A stretch of 64,000 bases of DNA from Burkholderia savannae (GTDB lineage: Bacteria; Pseudomonadota; Gammaproteobacteria; Burkholderiales; Burkholderiaceae): the NCBI RefSeq assembly GCF_001524445.2, contig NZ_CP013418.1, positions 2,760,255 to 2,824,254 on the forward strand. The letters run 5' to 3'. A program made the position numbers and the translations under genes. The notes below the pieces were generated by a model, which was not told where the DNA came from, ran no database searches, and saw only the letters and a list, made by a program, of their open reading frames with translations. Shown piece after piece: positions 52,776 through 60,888 of this stretch. Positions within the stretch are counted from its first letter, which is position 1, and every line of letters starts with the position of its first letter.

Positions 52776-54302
52776 ATGAAGAACGATCCCAATCGCCGTT
52801 CCCGGATGCACATGCCGGGCAGTCCGTCCGTCGAAGCGTTCGATGACCCGATCGCCGCCGTCGCGCGGCTCTCCGAGATCTACGAGACGAACACCGCGTT
52901 CCTGCGAGACGCGTTTGCGCGCTACCGCCGCAACGACTCGTTCGACGAGCGCGTGCGCGCATGCTATCCGTTCGTGCGCATCCGCACCGACGTCAACACG
53001 CACGTCGATTCGCGCCGCTCGTACGGCTTCGTCGCGGGCCCGGGCGTGTTCGAGACGACCGTCACGCGCCCGGATCTGTTCGCGAGCTACTACCGCGAGC
53101 AACTGCGCCTGCTCGCGAAGAACCATCATGTGCGGATCGAAGTGGGCGTGTCGACGCAGCCGATTCCGGTTCACTTCGCGTTTTCCGAAGGAATCCATCT
53201 CGAAGGCGAGCTCGACCGCGACCGCCTCGTCGCGATGCGCGACGTGTTCGATACGCCGGATCTCACTTACCTCGACGACCGGATCGTCAACGGCACGTAC
53301 GAGCCCGCGCCGGGTGAGCCGCACCCGCTCGCGCTCTTCACGGCCGCGCGCGTCGATTTCTCGCTGCATCGGCTGCGCCACTACACGGCGACGCTGCCGA
53401 CGCATTTCCAGAACTACGTGCTCTACACGAACTACCAGTTCTACATCGACGAATTCGTGAAGCTCGGCCGCGCGATGATGTCGGAGAGCGACGATCCGCA
53501 AGTGCGTGCGTACCGCAGCGAATACACGGCGTTCGTCGAGCCGGGCGACATGATCACGTACAACGCGAACCTCGGCGACGAGGCGACCGAAGGCACGCCG
53601 CCGCCGCGCGGGCCGCAGATGCCCGCATATCACCTGAAGCGCGCGGACGGCAGCGGGATCACGATGATCAACATCGGCGTGGGGCCGTCGAACGCGAAGA
53701 CGATCACCGATCACATCGCGGTGCTGCGTCCGCACGCATGGGTGATGCTCGGCCACTGCGCGGGGCTGCGCAACACGCAGCGCCTCGGCGATTACGTGCT
53801 CGCGCACGGTTACGTCCGCGAGGATCACGTGCTCGACGCCGATCTGCCGCTGTGGGTGCCGATCCCGGCGCTCGCCGAGGTGCAGGTCGCGCTCGAGCGC
53901 GCGGTCGCGCAGGTCACGCAGCTCGAAGGCGTCGAGCTCAAGCGCGTGATGCGCACGGGCACCGTCGCGAGCGTCGACAACCGCAACTGGGAATTGCGCG
54001 ATCATCGCGAGCCGGTGCAGCGGCTGTCGCAGAGCCGCGCGATCGCGCTCGACATGGAAAGCGCGACGATCGCCGCGAACGGCTTCCGCTTCCGCGTGCC
54101 GTACGGGACGCTCTTGTGCGTGTCGGACAAACCGCTGCACGGCGAGCTGAAGCTGCCTGGGATGGCCGATCAGTTCTATCGCGCGCAGGTCGATCAGCAT
54201 TTGCAGATCGGCGTGAAGGCGATGGAGATTCTTCGCACGAACGGGCTCGACCGGTTGCATAGCCGCAAGCTGCGCAGCTTTGCGGAAGTGGCGTTTCAGT
54301 AA
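52776..54302 (+). CDS. amn: AMP nucleosidase
   Basis: A 508-residue enzyme that splits AMP into adenine and ribose 5-phosphate. The N-terminal regulatory domain (YPFVRIRTDVNTHVDSRRSYGF) is followed by the nucleoside-phosphorylase-like domain: GITMINIGVGPSNAKTITDHIAVLRPHAW, HCAGLRNTQRLGDYVLAHGY and the base/ribose site IALDMESATIAANGFRFRVPYGTLLCVSDKP. Length is close to E. coli Amn (484). Two hairpins follow the stop. Confidence 0.94.
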   Translation: MKNDPNRRSRMHMPGSPSVEAFDDPIAAVARLSEIYETNTAFLRDAFARYRRNDSFDERVRACYPFVRIRTDVNTHVDSRRSYGFVAGPGVFETTVTRPDLFASYYREQLRLLAKNHHVRIEVGVSTQPIPVHFAFSEGIHLEGELDRDRLVAMRDVFDTPDLTYLDDRIVNGTYEPAPGEPHPLALFTAARVDFSLHRLRHYTATLPTHFQNYVLYTNYQFYIDEFVKLGRAMMSESDDPQVRAYRSEYTAFVEPGDMITYNANLGDEATEGTPPPRGPQMPAYHLKRADGSGITMINIGVGPSNAKTITDHIAVLRPHAWVMLGHCAGLRNTQRLGDYVLAHGYVREDHVLDADLPLWVPIPALAEVQVALERAVAQVTQLEGVELKRVMRTGTVASVDNRNWELRDHREPVQRLSQSRAIALDMESATIAANGFRFRVPYGTLLCVSDKPLHGELKLPGMADQFYRAQVDQHLQIGVKAMEILRTNGLDRLHSRKLRSFAEVAFQ

Positions 54303-54347
54303 CGCGCCACGGCGGCGGCGCGGGGCTGCGGCGATCGCACGAAACAC

Positions 54348-54386
54348 GACGAGGCCGCCCATGATCGATTCATGGACGGCCTCGTC
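54348..54386. other. Long nested hairpin downstream of amn
   Basis: Outer arms GACGAGGCCG (54348-54357) and CGGCCTCGTC (54377-54386), inner arms CATGA (54360-54364) and TCATG (54370-54374) around TCGAT. There is no T-run. It may be an RNA 3'-end structure placed before the main terminator. Confidence 0.55.
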
Positions 54387-54407
54387 GGGAACATAGTCAG
54401 CCTAACT

Positions 54408-54445
54408 GAAACAGCCCGATCGGTTCGCACCGATCGGGCTGTTTC
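54408..54445 (+). terminator. Strong hairpin terminator after amn
   Basis: A perfect 16-bp stem, GAAACAGCCCGATCGG and CCGATCGGGCTGTTTC, with a six-base loop. The A-rich left and T-rich right feet make it terminator-like, and it could work in both directions for the convergent small secreted protein gene. Confidence 0.75.
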
Positions 54446-54535
54446 GTTTCGCATCGGCGGGCTGCGTCGACGGCGGCCGCCGATGGTCTTCGCGCGGCGG
54501 CGTCGCGCCGCGCGGCGCGATTCAGGCGCGGCGCA

Positions 54536-54820
54536 TCAGCACTCGCCCTTCTTCGCGTGCCCCGGCGGGCAGAAGCCGCGGTGACGGTGATGCTCTTCCC
54601 ACTCGCGGCGCTCCCAATAGCGGTGGCCGTCCCAGTAGCGGTCGCCGTGCCAGCCGACGACGACGACGGGCGCGGGGGCGACAATGACGGGCGCGGGTGC
54701 CGGCGCGACCACGACGGGCGCGGGCGTGCCGATGTTGACGTCGACGTTTACGGCGTGCGCCGCGCCGGACAGCGCGATGCCGATACCGGTCAATGCAAAG
54801 GCGATCAACGAGCGTTTCAT
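54536..54820 (-). CDS. Small secreted PXPV-repeat protein
   Basis: A 94-residue protein with a clear signal peptide (MKRSLIAFALTGIGIALSGAAHA). The mature part contains VNIGTPAPVVVAPAPAPVIV, a Pro/Ala/Val repeat, and a His/Trp/Arg-rich part (WHGDRYWDGHRYWERREWEEHHRHRG) ending in two cysteines (FCPPGHAKKGEC). Such small proteins are common in Burkholderia and have no known role; the His-rich tail could bind metal or the cell wall. Confidence 0.8.
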   Translation of the reverse strand: MKRSLIAFALTGIGIALSGAAHAVNVDVNIGTPAPVVVAPAPAPVIVAPAPVVVVGWHGDRYWDGHRYWERREWEEHHRHRGFCPPGHAKKGEC

Positions 54821-55158
54821 GTTTTTTTCCTCACGAGTTGAGACGAGCGTCCGTTCCGACGTGTGCGGGCTTCGAGCCCCGAACCCGCCGCGTCCGTTCC
54901 GACGGACACGCTGCAGGACGAAGTGTGGCGGCGTGGCGGATTAATTGGCGTGTGGATTTGTAACGGTGCGTTCGCGCACGGTTCGCGTGGCTGGATGCGG
55001 CTAGAGCGTCGCTTGACAATTCGATTGACGCACGCGTCGATCCACGGCGCGTCGCGCGCCGAATTTGACATTTACCCTGCGGTCCGCGAAATGAGCGGTT
55101 ACGAAGTGCGCGGCGTGCCGCGTTCCGCTCGCCGGTTTTCGATCGCGGCAACGCACAA
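54821..55158. other. Intergenic region, promoter of the small secreted protein
   Basis: About 340 bases between two minus-strand genes. Patches around 54945-54970 and 55010-55080 are AT-richer than the surroundings. I see no gene; two overlapping short Arg-rich frames are not convincing. Confidence 0.4.
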
Positions 55159-55194
55159 GAAAAAACGGGCGGGCGCCTGATCGGCCCCGCCCGT
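55159..55194 (-). terminator. Rho-independent terminator of the LOG-family gene (minus strand)
   Basis: Read on the minus strand, ACGGGCGGG pairs with CCCGCCCGT around a 12-base loop and is followed by a run of T (A-run at 55159-55165 on the plus strand), 57 bases after the stop. Confidence 0.8.
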
Positions 55195-55250
55195 GCGCGT
55201 GTGGCGATGCGCGCCGCGCGCGCCGCAACGGCATGCGGCGCGCGCGTTCG

Positions 55251-56000
55251 TCACAGATAGAACATCCGGTCCTCTTCCGGCCGCGGCGGGTGCGCCTCCT
55301 CGGCCTCCTCGCCGCGATCCTCGTAGAACGCGAGCACCGCTTCGAGCACCTGATCCGGATCGTCGATCACCTTCATCAGGTTCATGTCGTCCGGATTGAT
55401 GAGGCCCATCGGGATCATCTGGTCGCGGAACCATTGCAGCAGGCCGCTCCAGAATTCGCTGCCGACGAGCACGATCGGCACGAGGCGCGATTTCTTCGTC
55501 TGAATCAGCGTGAGCACTTCGGACAGCTCATCGAGCGTGCCGAAGCCGCCCGGCATCACGATCACCGCGTCCGAGTTCTTCACGAACGTGACCTTGCGCG
55601 TGAAGAAGTGGCGGAAGCGCAGCGAGATGTCCTGGAAGTGGTTGCCGGCCTGCTCGTGCGGCAGCTCGATGTTCAGGCCGACGGACGGCGCCTTGCCCGC
55701 GTGCGCGCCCTTGTTCGCCGCTTCCATGATGCCCGGGCCGCCGCCGGAGATCACGGCGAAGCCCGCGTCGGACAGCTTGCGCGCGATCTGCACGGCGAGC
55801 TTGTAGTGCGGCGAATCCGGCTTCAGACGCGCGGAACCATAGATGCTGACGGCAGGGCGGATCTCGGACAGGTACTCGGTCGCCTCGATAAACTCTGCCA
55901 TAATCGTGAACATCTGCCACGAAGCGCGGGCCTTCTTCGCCGTCGCGCGTTCTTGATCTGCGAGCGAACGCAGACTCGGAATCACTTTTCTCTTATTCAT
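55251..56000 (-). CDS. LOG/TIGR00730-family protein (nucleoside 5'-monophosphate phosphoribohydrolase-like)
   Basis: A 249-residue Rossmann-fold protein of the 'lysine decarboxylase-like' LOG family. The two signatures are VISGGGPGIMEAANKGAHAG and VMPGGFGTLDELSEVLTLIQ. LOG proteins split cytokinin nucleotides or related nucleoside monophosphates into base and ribose 5-phosphate; older lysine-decarboxylase labels are wrong. The start codon at 55998-56000 is one base from the divergent polA ATG. Confidence 0.88.
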   Translation of the reverse strand: MNKRKVIPSLRSLADQERATAKKARASWQMFTIMAEFIEATEYLSEIRPAVSIYGSARLKPDSPHYKLAVQIARKLSDAGFAVISGGGPGIMEAANKGAHAGKAPSVGLNIELPHEQAGNHFQDISLRFRHFFTRKVTFVKNSDAVIVMPGGFGTLDELSEVLTLIQTKKSRLVPIVLVGSEFWSGLLQWFRDQMIPMGLINPDDMNLMKVIDDPDQVLEAVLAFYEDRGEEAEEAHPPRPEEDRMFYL

Positions 56001-56001
56001 A

Positions 56002-58773
56002 ATGCCTGAAGAACGAAATCTGGAAGGTAAGACCCTGCTATTGGTTGATGGTTCAAGCTATCTGTATCGGGCTTACCATGCGATGCCTGATTTGCGCGGC
56101 CCTGGCGGGGAGCCGACCGGAGCGCTCTACGGAATCATCAATATGCTGCGCCGCATGCGCAAGGATGTCAGTGCAGAGTATAGCGCGTGCGTGTTCGACG
56201 CAAAGGGCAAAACCTTCCGCGATGATCTGTACGCCGAATACAAGGCGCACCGCCCGCCGATGCCGCCCGATCTCGCGCTGCAGATCGAGCCGATCCACGC
56301 GGCGGTGCGTGCGCTCGGCTGGCCGCTCCTGATGATCGAGGGCGTCGAGGCCGACGACGTGATCGGCACGCTCGCCAAGCAGGCCGAGCGGCGCGGGATG
56401 CAGGTGATCGTGTCGACGGGCGACAAGGATCTCGCGCAACTCGTCACCGATCGCGTCACGCTGATCAACACGATGACGAACGAGGCGCTCGATCGCGACG
56501 GCGTGCTCGCGAAATTCGGCGTGCCGCCGGAACTGATCGTCGATTACCTGTCGCTGATCGGCGACACCGTCGACAACGTGCCGGGCGTCGAGAAGTGCGG
56601 CCCGAAGACGGCCGTCAAATGGCTGACGCAGTACGGCTCGCTCGACGGCGTCGTCGAGCACGCGGGCGAGATCAAGGGCGTCGTCGGCGACAACCTGCGC
56701 CGCGCGACGGATTTCCTGCCGCTCGCGCGCAAGCTCGTGACGGTCGAGACCGCATGCGGTCTCGCGCCGCACGTCGAATCGATCGAGACGTCGCTCGCGA
56801 CCGAAGGCGAAGGCTGCGAAGCGCTGCGCGACATCTTCGCGACTTACGGCTTCAAGACCTGGCTGCGCGAGCTCGACAGCGAGCCCGCCGCAAACGGCGC
56901 GGGCGCGGCGGCGGGCGCGGTGCAGGACCCGGCGGGCGGCGCGACGGCCGAGCTGCCGCTCGCCGCCGCGCGAGACTATGCGACCGTGCAGACATGGGAG
57001 CAGTTCGACGCGTGGCTCGCGAAAATCTCGGCCGCCGGGCTGACCGCATTCGATACCGAGACGACTTCGCTCGATCCGATGCTCGCGCAGATCGTCGGCC
57101 TGTCGTTCTCGGTGGAGCCGGGGCAGGCCGTGTACGTGCCGCTCGCGCATCGCGGGCCGGATCTGCCCGCCCAGTTGCCGCGCGACGACGTGCTCGCGAA
57201 ACTGAAGCCGTGGCTCGAGGATGCAGGCAAGAAAAAGCTCGGCCAGCATCTGAAGTACGACGCGCAGGTGCTCGCGAATTACGGGATCGCGCTGAACGGC
57301 ATCGAGCACGACACGCTGCTCGAATCGTACGTGCTCGAATCGCACCGCACGCACGACATGGACAGCCTCGCGCTGCGCCATCTCGGCGTGAAGACGATCA
57401 AGTACGAGGACGTCGCGGGCAAGGGCGCGCAGCAGATCGGCTTCGACGAAGTGCCGCTCGACAAGGCGTCCGAGTACGCGGCCGAGGACGCGGACGTCAC
57501 GCTGCAACTGCATCACGCGCTGTATCCGCAGATCGCGCGCGAGCCGGGGCTTGCGCGCGTGTATCGCGACATCGAGATGCCGGTGTCGCTCGTGCTGCGC
57601 AAGATGGAGCGCACGGGCGTGCTGATCGACAGCGACCGGCTGAGCCGGCAGAGCAGCGAGATCGCGACTCGGCTCGTCGAGCTCGAGCAGGGCGCGTATG
57701 CGCTCGCGGGCGGCGAATTCAATCTCGGCTCGCCGAAGCAGATCGGCCAGATCTTCTTCGAGCGGCTGCAACTGCCCGTCGTCAAGAAAACGCCGAGCGG
57801 TGCGCCGTCGACCGACGAAGAGGTGCTGCAGAAACTCGCGGAAGACTATCCGCTGCCGAAGCTGCTGCTCGAGCATCGCGGCCTATCGAAGCTGAAGTCG
57901 ACCTACACCGACAAGCTGCCGCGGATGGTCAATCCGAACACGGGCCGCGTGCATACGAATTACGCGCAGGCGGTGGCGGTCACGGGGCGGCTCGCGTCGA
58001 ACGATCCGAACCTGCAGAACATCCCGGTGCGCACGCCCGAAGGGCGGCGCATCCGCGAGGCGTTCATCGCGGCGCCGGGCTGCAAGATCGTGTCGGCCGA
58101 CTATTCGCAAATCGAGTTGCGCATCATGGCGCACATCTCGGAGGACGATTCGCTGCTGCGCGCGTTCGCGCAAGGCGAGGACATCCATCGCGCGACCGCG
58201 GCCGAGGTGTTCGGCGTGACGCCGCTCGAAGTGACGTCCGATCAGCGGCGCATCGCGAAGGTGATCAACTTCGGCCTGATCTATGGGATGAGCTCGTTCG
58301 GCCTCGCATCGAACCTCGGCATCACGCGCGACGCGGCGAAGCTCTACATCGACCGCTACTTCCTTCGCTATCCGGGCGTCGCGCGCTACATGGAAGAGAC
58401 GCGCGCGCGCGCGAAGGAGAAGGGCTACGTCGAAACCGTGTTCGGCCGCCGCCTGTGGCTGCCCGAGATCAACGGCGGCAACGGCCCGCGCCGTCAGGCC
58501 GCCGAGCGCGCGGCGATCAACGCGCCGATGCAGGGCACGGCCGCCGACCTGATCAAGCTGTCGATGATCGCGGTCGACGATTGGCTCGAGCGCGGAGGCT
58601 TCGGCGCGCGGATGATCATGCAGGTGCACGACGAACTCGTGCTCGAGGTGCCGGAGAGCGAACTGTCGGTCGTGCGCGAGAAGCTGCCCGAGATGATGTG
58701 CGGCGTCGCGAAGCTGAAGGTGCCGCTCGTCGCCGAAGTCGGCGTCGGCGAGAACTGGGAAGAGGCGCACTGA
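56002..58773 (+). CDS. polA: DNA polymerase I
   Basis: A 923-residue full-length Pol I for Okazaki-fragment processing and repair. The 5'-3' exonuclease domain (1-290) begins GKTLLLVDGSSYLYRAYHAMP and has EGVEADDVIGTLA and STGDKDLAQLV. The 3'-5' proofreading domain has its first acidic pair in TAFDTETTSLDP (near 350) and appears active. The polymerase domain carries SADYSQIELRIMAH (near 697), RRIAKVINFGLIYGMSSFG (O helix) and MQVHDELVLEV. A Gly/Ala-rich linker of about 30 residues lies between the first two domains. Confidence 0.97.
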   Translation: MPEERNLEGKTLLLVDGSSYLYRAYHAMPDLRGPGGEPTGALYGIINMLRRMRKDVSAEYSACVFDAKGKTFRDDLYAEYKAHRPPMPPDLALQIEPIHAAVRALGWPLLMIEGVEADDVIGTLAKQAERRGMQVIVSTGDKDLAQLVTDRVTLINTMTNEALDRDGVLAKFGVPPELIVDYLSLIGDTVDNVPGVEKCGPKTAVKWLTQYGSLDGVVEHAGEIKGVVGDNLRRATDFLPLARKLVTVETACGLAPHVESIETSLATEGEGCEALRDIFATYGFKTWLRELDSEPAANGAGAAAGAVQDPAGGATAELPLAAARDYATVQTWEQFDAWLAKISAAGLTAFDTETTSLDPMLAQIVGLSFSVEPGQAVYVPLAHRGPDLPAQLPRDDVLAKLKPWLEDAGKKKLGQHLKYDAQVLANYGIALNGIEHDTLLESYVLESHRTHDMDSLALRHLGVKTIKYEDVAGKGAQQIGFDEVPLDKASEYAAEDADVTLQLHHALYPQIAREPGLARVYRDIEMPVSLVLRKMERTGVLIDSDRLSRQSSEIATRLVELEQGAYALAGGEFNLGSPKQIGQIFFERLQLPVVKKTPSGAPSTDEEVLQKLAEDYPLPKLLLEHRGLSKLKSTYTDKLPRMVNPNTGRVHTNYAQAVAVTGRLASNDPNLQNIPVRTPEGRRIREAFIAAPGCKIVSADYSQIELRIMAHISEDDSLLRAFAQGEDIHRATAAEVFGVTPLEVTSDQRRIAKVINFGLIYGMSSFGLASNLGITRDAAKLYIDRYFLRYPGVARYMEETRARAKEKGYVETVFGRRLWLPEINGGNGPRRQAAERAAINAPMQGTAADLIKLSMIAVDDWLERGGFGARMIMQVHDELVLEVPESELSVVREKLPEMMCGVAKLKVPLVAEVGVGENWEEAH

Positions 58774-59067
58774 CGCGCGGCGCTCGCGTCGCGGGTATGC
58801 GCCGTGCATCGCGCACGGTGCGTACCGTTTCCATCGTGCCGCCCACGGTTTCCTTCGCGCCCGATTCGTTTTGAGCGCTTGCGGCCGTCACACAAACTCC
58901 GTGACAATGCAGACACAGGCGCCGCCGCATTCGTGCCGCACGGATGCGCGACGCCGAGGCGCTCGCGTGCCTGAAGTGTCCGAACTAGTTAGGATGTCGA
59001 TTGGCGGCGAATGCAGTCGCGCTCGCCGCCTTGACCGCAAGCAGTCTCGAATCGTAAGGGGAATCGG

Positions 59068-60441
59068 ATGCATCGTTTCATCATCGTCGGCGGCGGCGCG
59101 GGCGGACTCGAACTGGCGACCCGCCTCGGGGACCGCTATGGCGCGCGCGGCAACCGGCCCGCGCGCGCGCTCGTGACGCTCGTCGATCGTTACCCGACCC
59201 ATATCTGGAAGCCCCTGCTGCACGAAGTGGCGGCGGGCAGCATGGACCCGTTCACGCAGGAGCTCGAATACGCGGCGCAGGCGCGCTGGCACGGCTTCGA
59301 ATTCCATCAGGGCGAGCTGATCGCGCTCGACCGCGCGTCGCGGCGCGTGACGCTCGCGCCCGTTGCCGACAATGACGGCGCCGAGCTGCTGCCGCGGCGC
59401 GAGCTCGAGTACGACACGCTCGTCATCGCGATTGGCAGCACGACGCATTATTTCGGTGTGCAGGGCGCGCAGGAGCATTCGATCGCGCTCGATACGGTCG
59501 CGGAGGCAGAGCGGTTCCGCAAGCGCCTGATCGCCGCATGCATGCGCGCCGAGCACCAGCCCGCCGAGCCCGTCGCGCAAACCGTTTCCGCGACGGATTC
59601 CGCGGACCCGGCAGATCCGGTGGACGCGGGCGCGCCGCGCATCCAGGTCGCGATCGTCGGCGGCGGCGCGACGGGCGTCGAGCTGTCGGCGGAACTGCGC
59701 AACACCGCGCAGGTGTTGTCCGCGTATGGGCTGCATAAGCTCGATCCGCGGCACGACGTCGGCATCGTGCTGATCGAATCGGGGCCGCGCATCCTGCCGG
59801 CGTTGCAGGAGCGCGTGTCGACGGCGACCGCCGAACTGCTCGAGAAGCTCGGCGTGCGCCTGATGCTCGGCGAGCGTGTGACCGAAGTCGCGCCGGGCGT
59901 CGTACGCACCGCGAGCGGCAAGAGCGTGCGGGCGGACTTGACGGTGTGGGCGGCGGGCATCAAGGCGCCGTCGGTGCTCGCGAAGCTCGACGGCCTCGAG
60001 GTGAACAAGCTCGGTCAACTGACCGTGCGCCGCACACTTCAAACCGAGACCGATCCGAACGTGTTCGCGCTTGGCGACTGCGCGGGTTGCGTGTGGCCGG
60101 GGCACGACCGCAACGTGCCGCCGCGCGCGCAGGCCGCGCACCAGCAGGCGAGCTTCATGCTGCGCGCGCTCGGTTGCCGGCTCGAGGGCCGGCCGCTGCC
60201 GGAATTCACTTATCGCGATTTCGGCTCGCTCGTGTCGCTCGGGCACTTCAGCGCGGTCGGCAATCTGATGGGCGGGTTGATCGGCGGCAATATGTTGATC
60301 GAAGGGCTCTTTGCGCGCTTCATGTACATGTCGCTGTATCGGCTGCATGTCGCGGCGCTGCACGGCTACCCGCGGATGGTGCTCGACACGATCGCGCATT
60401 GGCTGCGGCGCTCGACGCTGCCGCGCGTGAAGTTGCACTAG
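59068..60441 (+). CDS. ndh: Type II NADH dehydrogenase (NDH-2)
   Basis: A 457-residue FAD enzyme that passes electrons from NADH to quinone without pumping protons. The FAD loop is FIIVGGGAGGLELATRLG at the N-terminus, the NADH loop is VAIVGGGATGVELSAEL near 194, and NVFALGDCAG near 332 closes the FAD site. THIWKPLLHEVAAGSMD and PPRAQAAHQQASF are typical of NDH-2. The C-terminus is amphipathic and probably lies on the membrane. It stands alone; a perfect heptamer array begins 64 bases downstream. Confidence 0.92.
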   Translation: MHRFIIVGGGAGGLELATRLGDRYGARGNRPARALVTLVDRYPTHIWKPLLHEVAAGSMDPFTQELEYAAQARWHGFEFHQGELIALDRASRRVTLAPVADNDGAELLPRRELEYDTLVIAIGSTTHYFGVQGAQEHSIALDTVAEAERFRKRLIAACMRAEHQPAEPVAQTVSATDSADPADPVDAGAPRIQVAIVGGGATGVELSAELRNTAQVLSAYGLHKLDPRHDVGIVLIESGPRILPALQERVSTATAELLEKLGVRLMLGERVTEVAPGVVRTASGKSVRADLTVWAAGIKAPSVLAKLDGLEVNKLGQLTVRRTLQTETDPNVFALGDCAGCVWPGHDRNVPPRAQAAHQQASFMLRALGCRLEGRPLPEFTYRDFGSLVSLGHFSAVGNLMGGLIGGNMLIEGLFARFMYMSLYRLHVAALHGYPRMVLDTIAHWLRRSTLPRVKLH

Positions 60442-60505
60442 CGGAGCGAGGCTGCGAGCGGCGGCGTGGCGAGAGGATGCTGACGCTTGCCGCTTGCCGC
60501 TAGTC

Positions 60506-60743
60506 GTTCGACGTTCGACGTTCGACGTTCGACGTTCGACGTTCGACGTTCGACGTTCGACGTTCGACGTTCGACGTTCGACGTTCGACGTTCGACGTTC
60601 GACGTTCGACGTTCGACGTTCGACGTTCGACGTTCGACGTTCGACGTTCGACGTTCGACGTTCGACGTTCGACGTTCGACGTTCGACGTTCGACGTTCGA
60701 CGTTCGACGTTCGACGTTCGACGTTCGACGTTCGACGTTCGAC
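60506..60743. repeat. 34 exact tandem copies of the heptamer GTTCGAC
   Basis: A perfect, uninterrupted array of 238 bases (34 x 7) between ndh and the TadG-like gene. Because 7 x 3 = 21, every frame on both strands reads an endless seven-residue peptide repeat, so the frames here are not genes. Perfect identity of all units suggests recent expansion and a highly variable copy number. Confidence 0.97.
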
Positions 60744-60888
60744 GCGTGCGTGACCCCCGATCGGCATGTTTGGTTCAAAGCGATTGCAAGCCGTGGAGTC
60801 GCTCCGACGCGCGCCCGCCGTCACGTCACTCGATCGCCGACGCGAATCCACCCGCACGCCGCGCTCCTCTTCACCCGCACTCGCATCG

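Noticed and set aside
60506..60743. CRISPR array
   Set aside because: The repeats are 7 bp, directly adjacent and without spacers; no cas genes are present.
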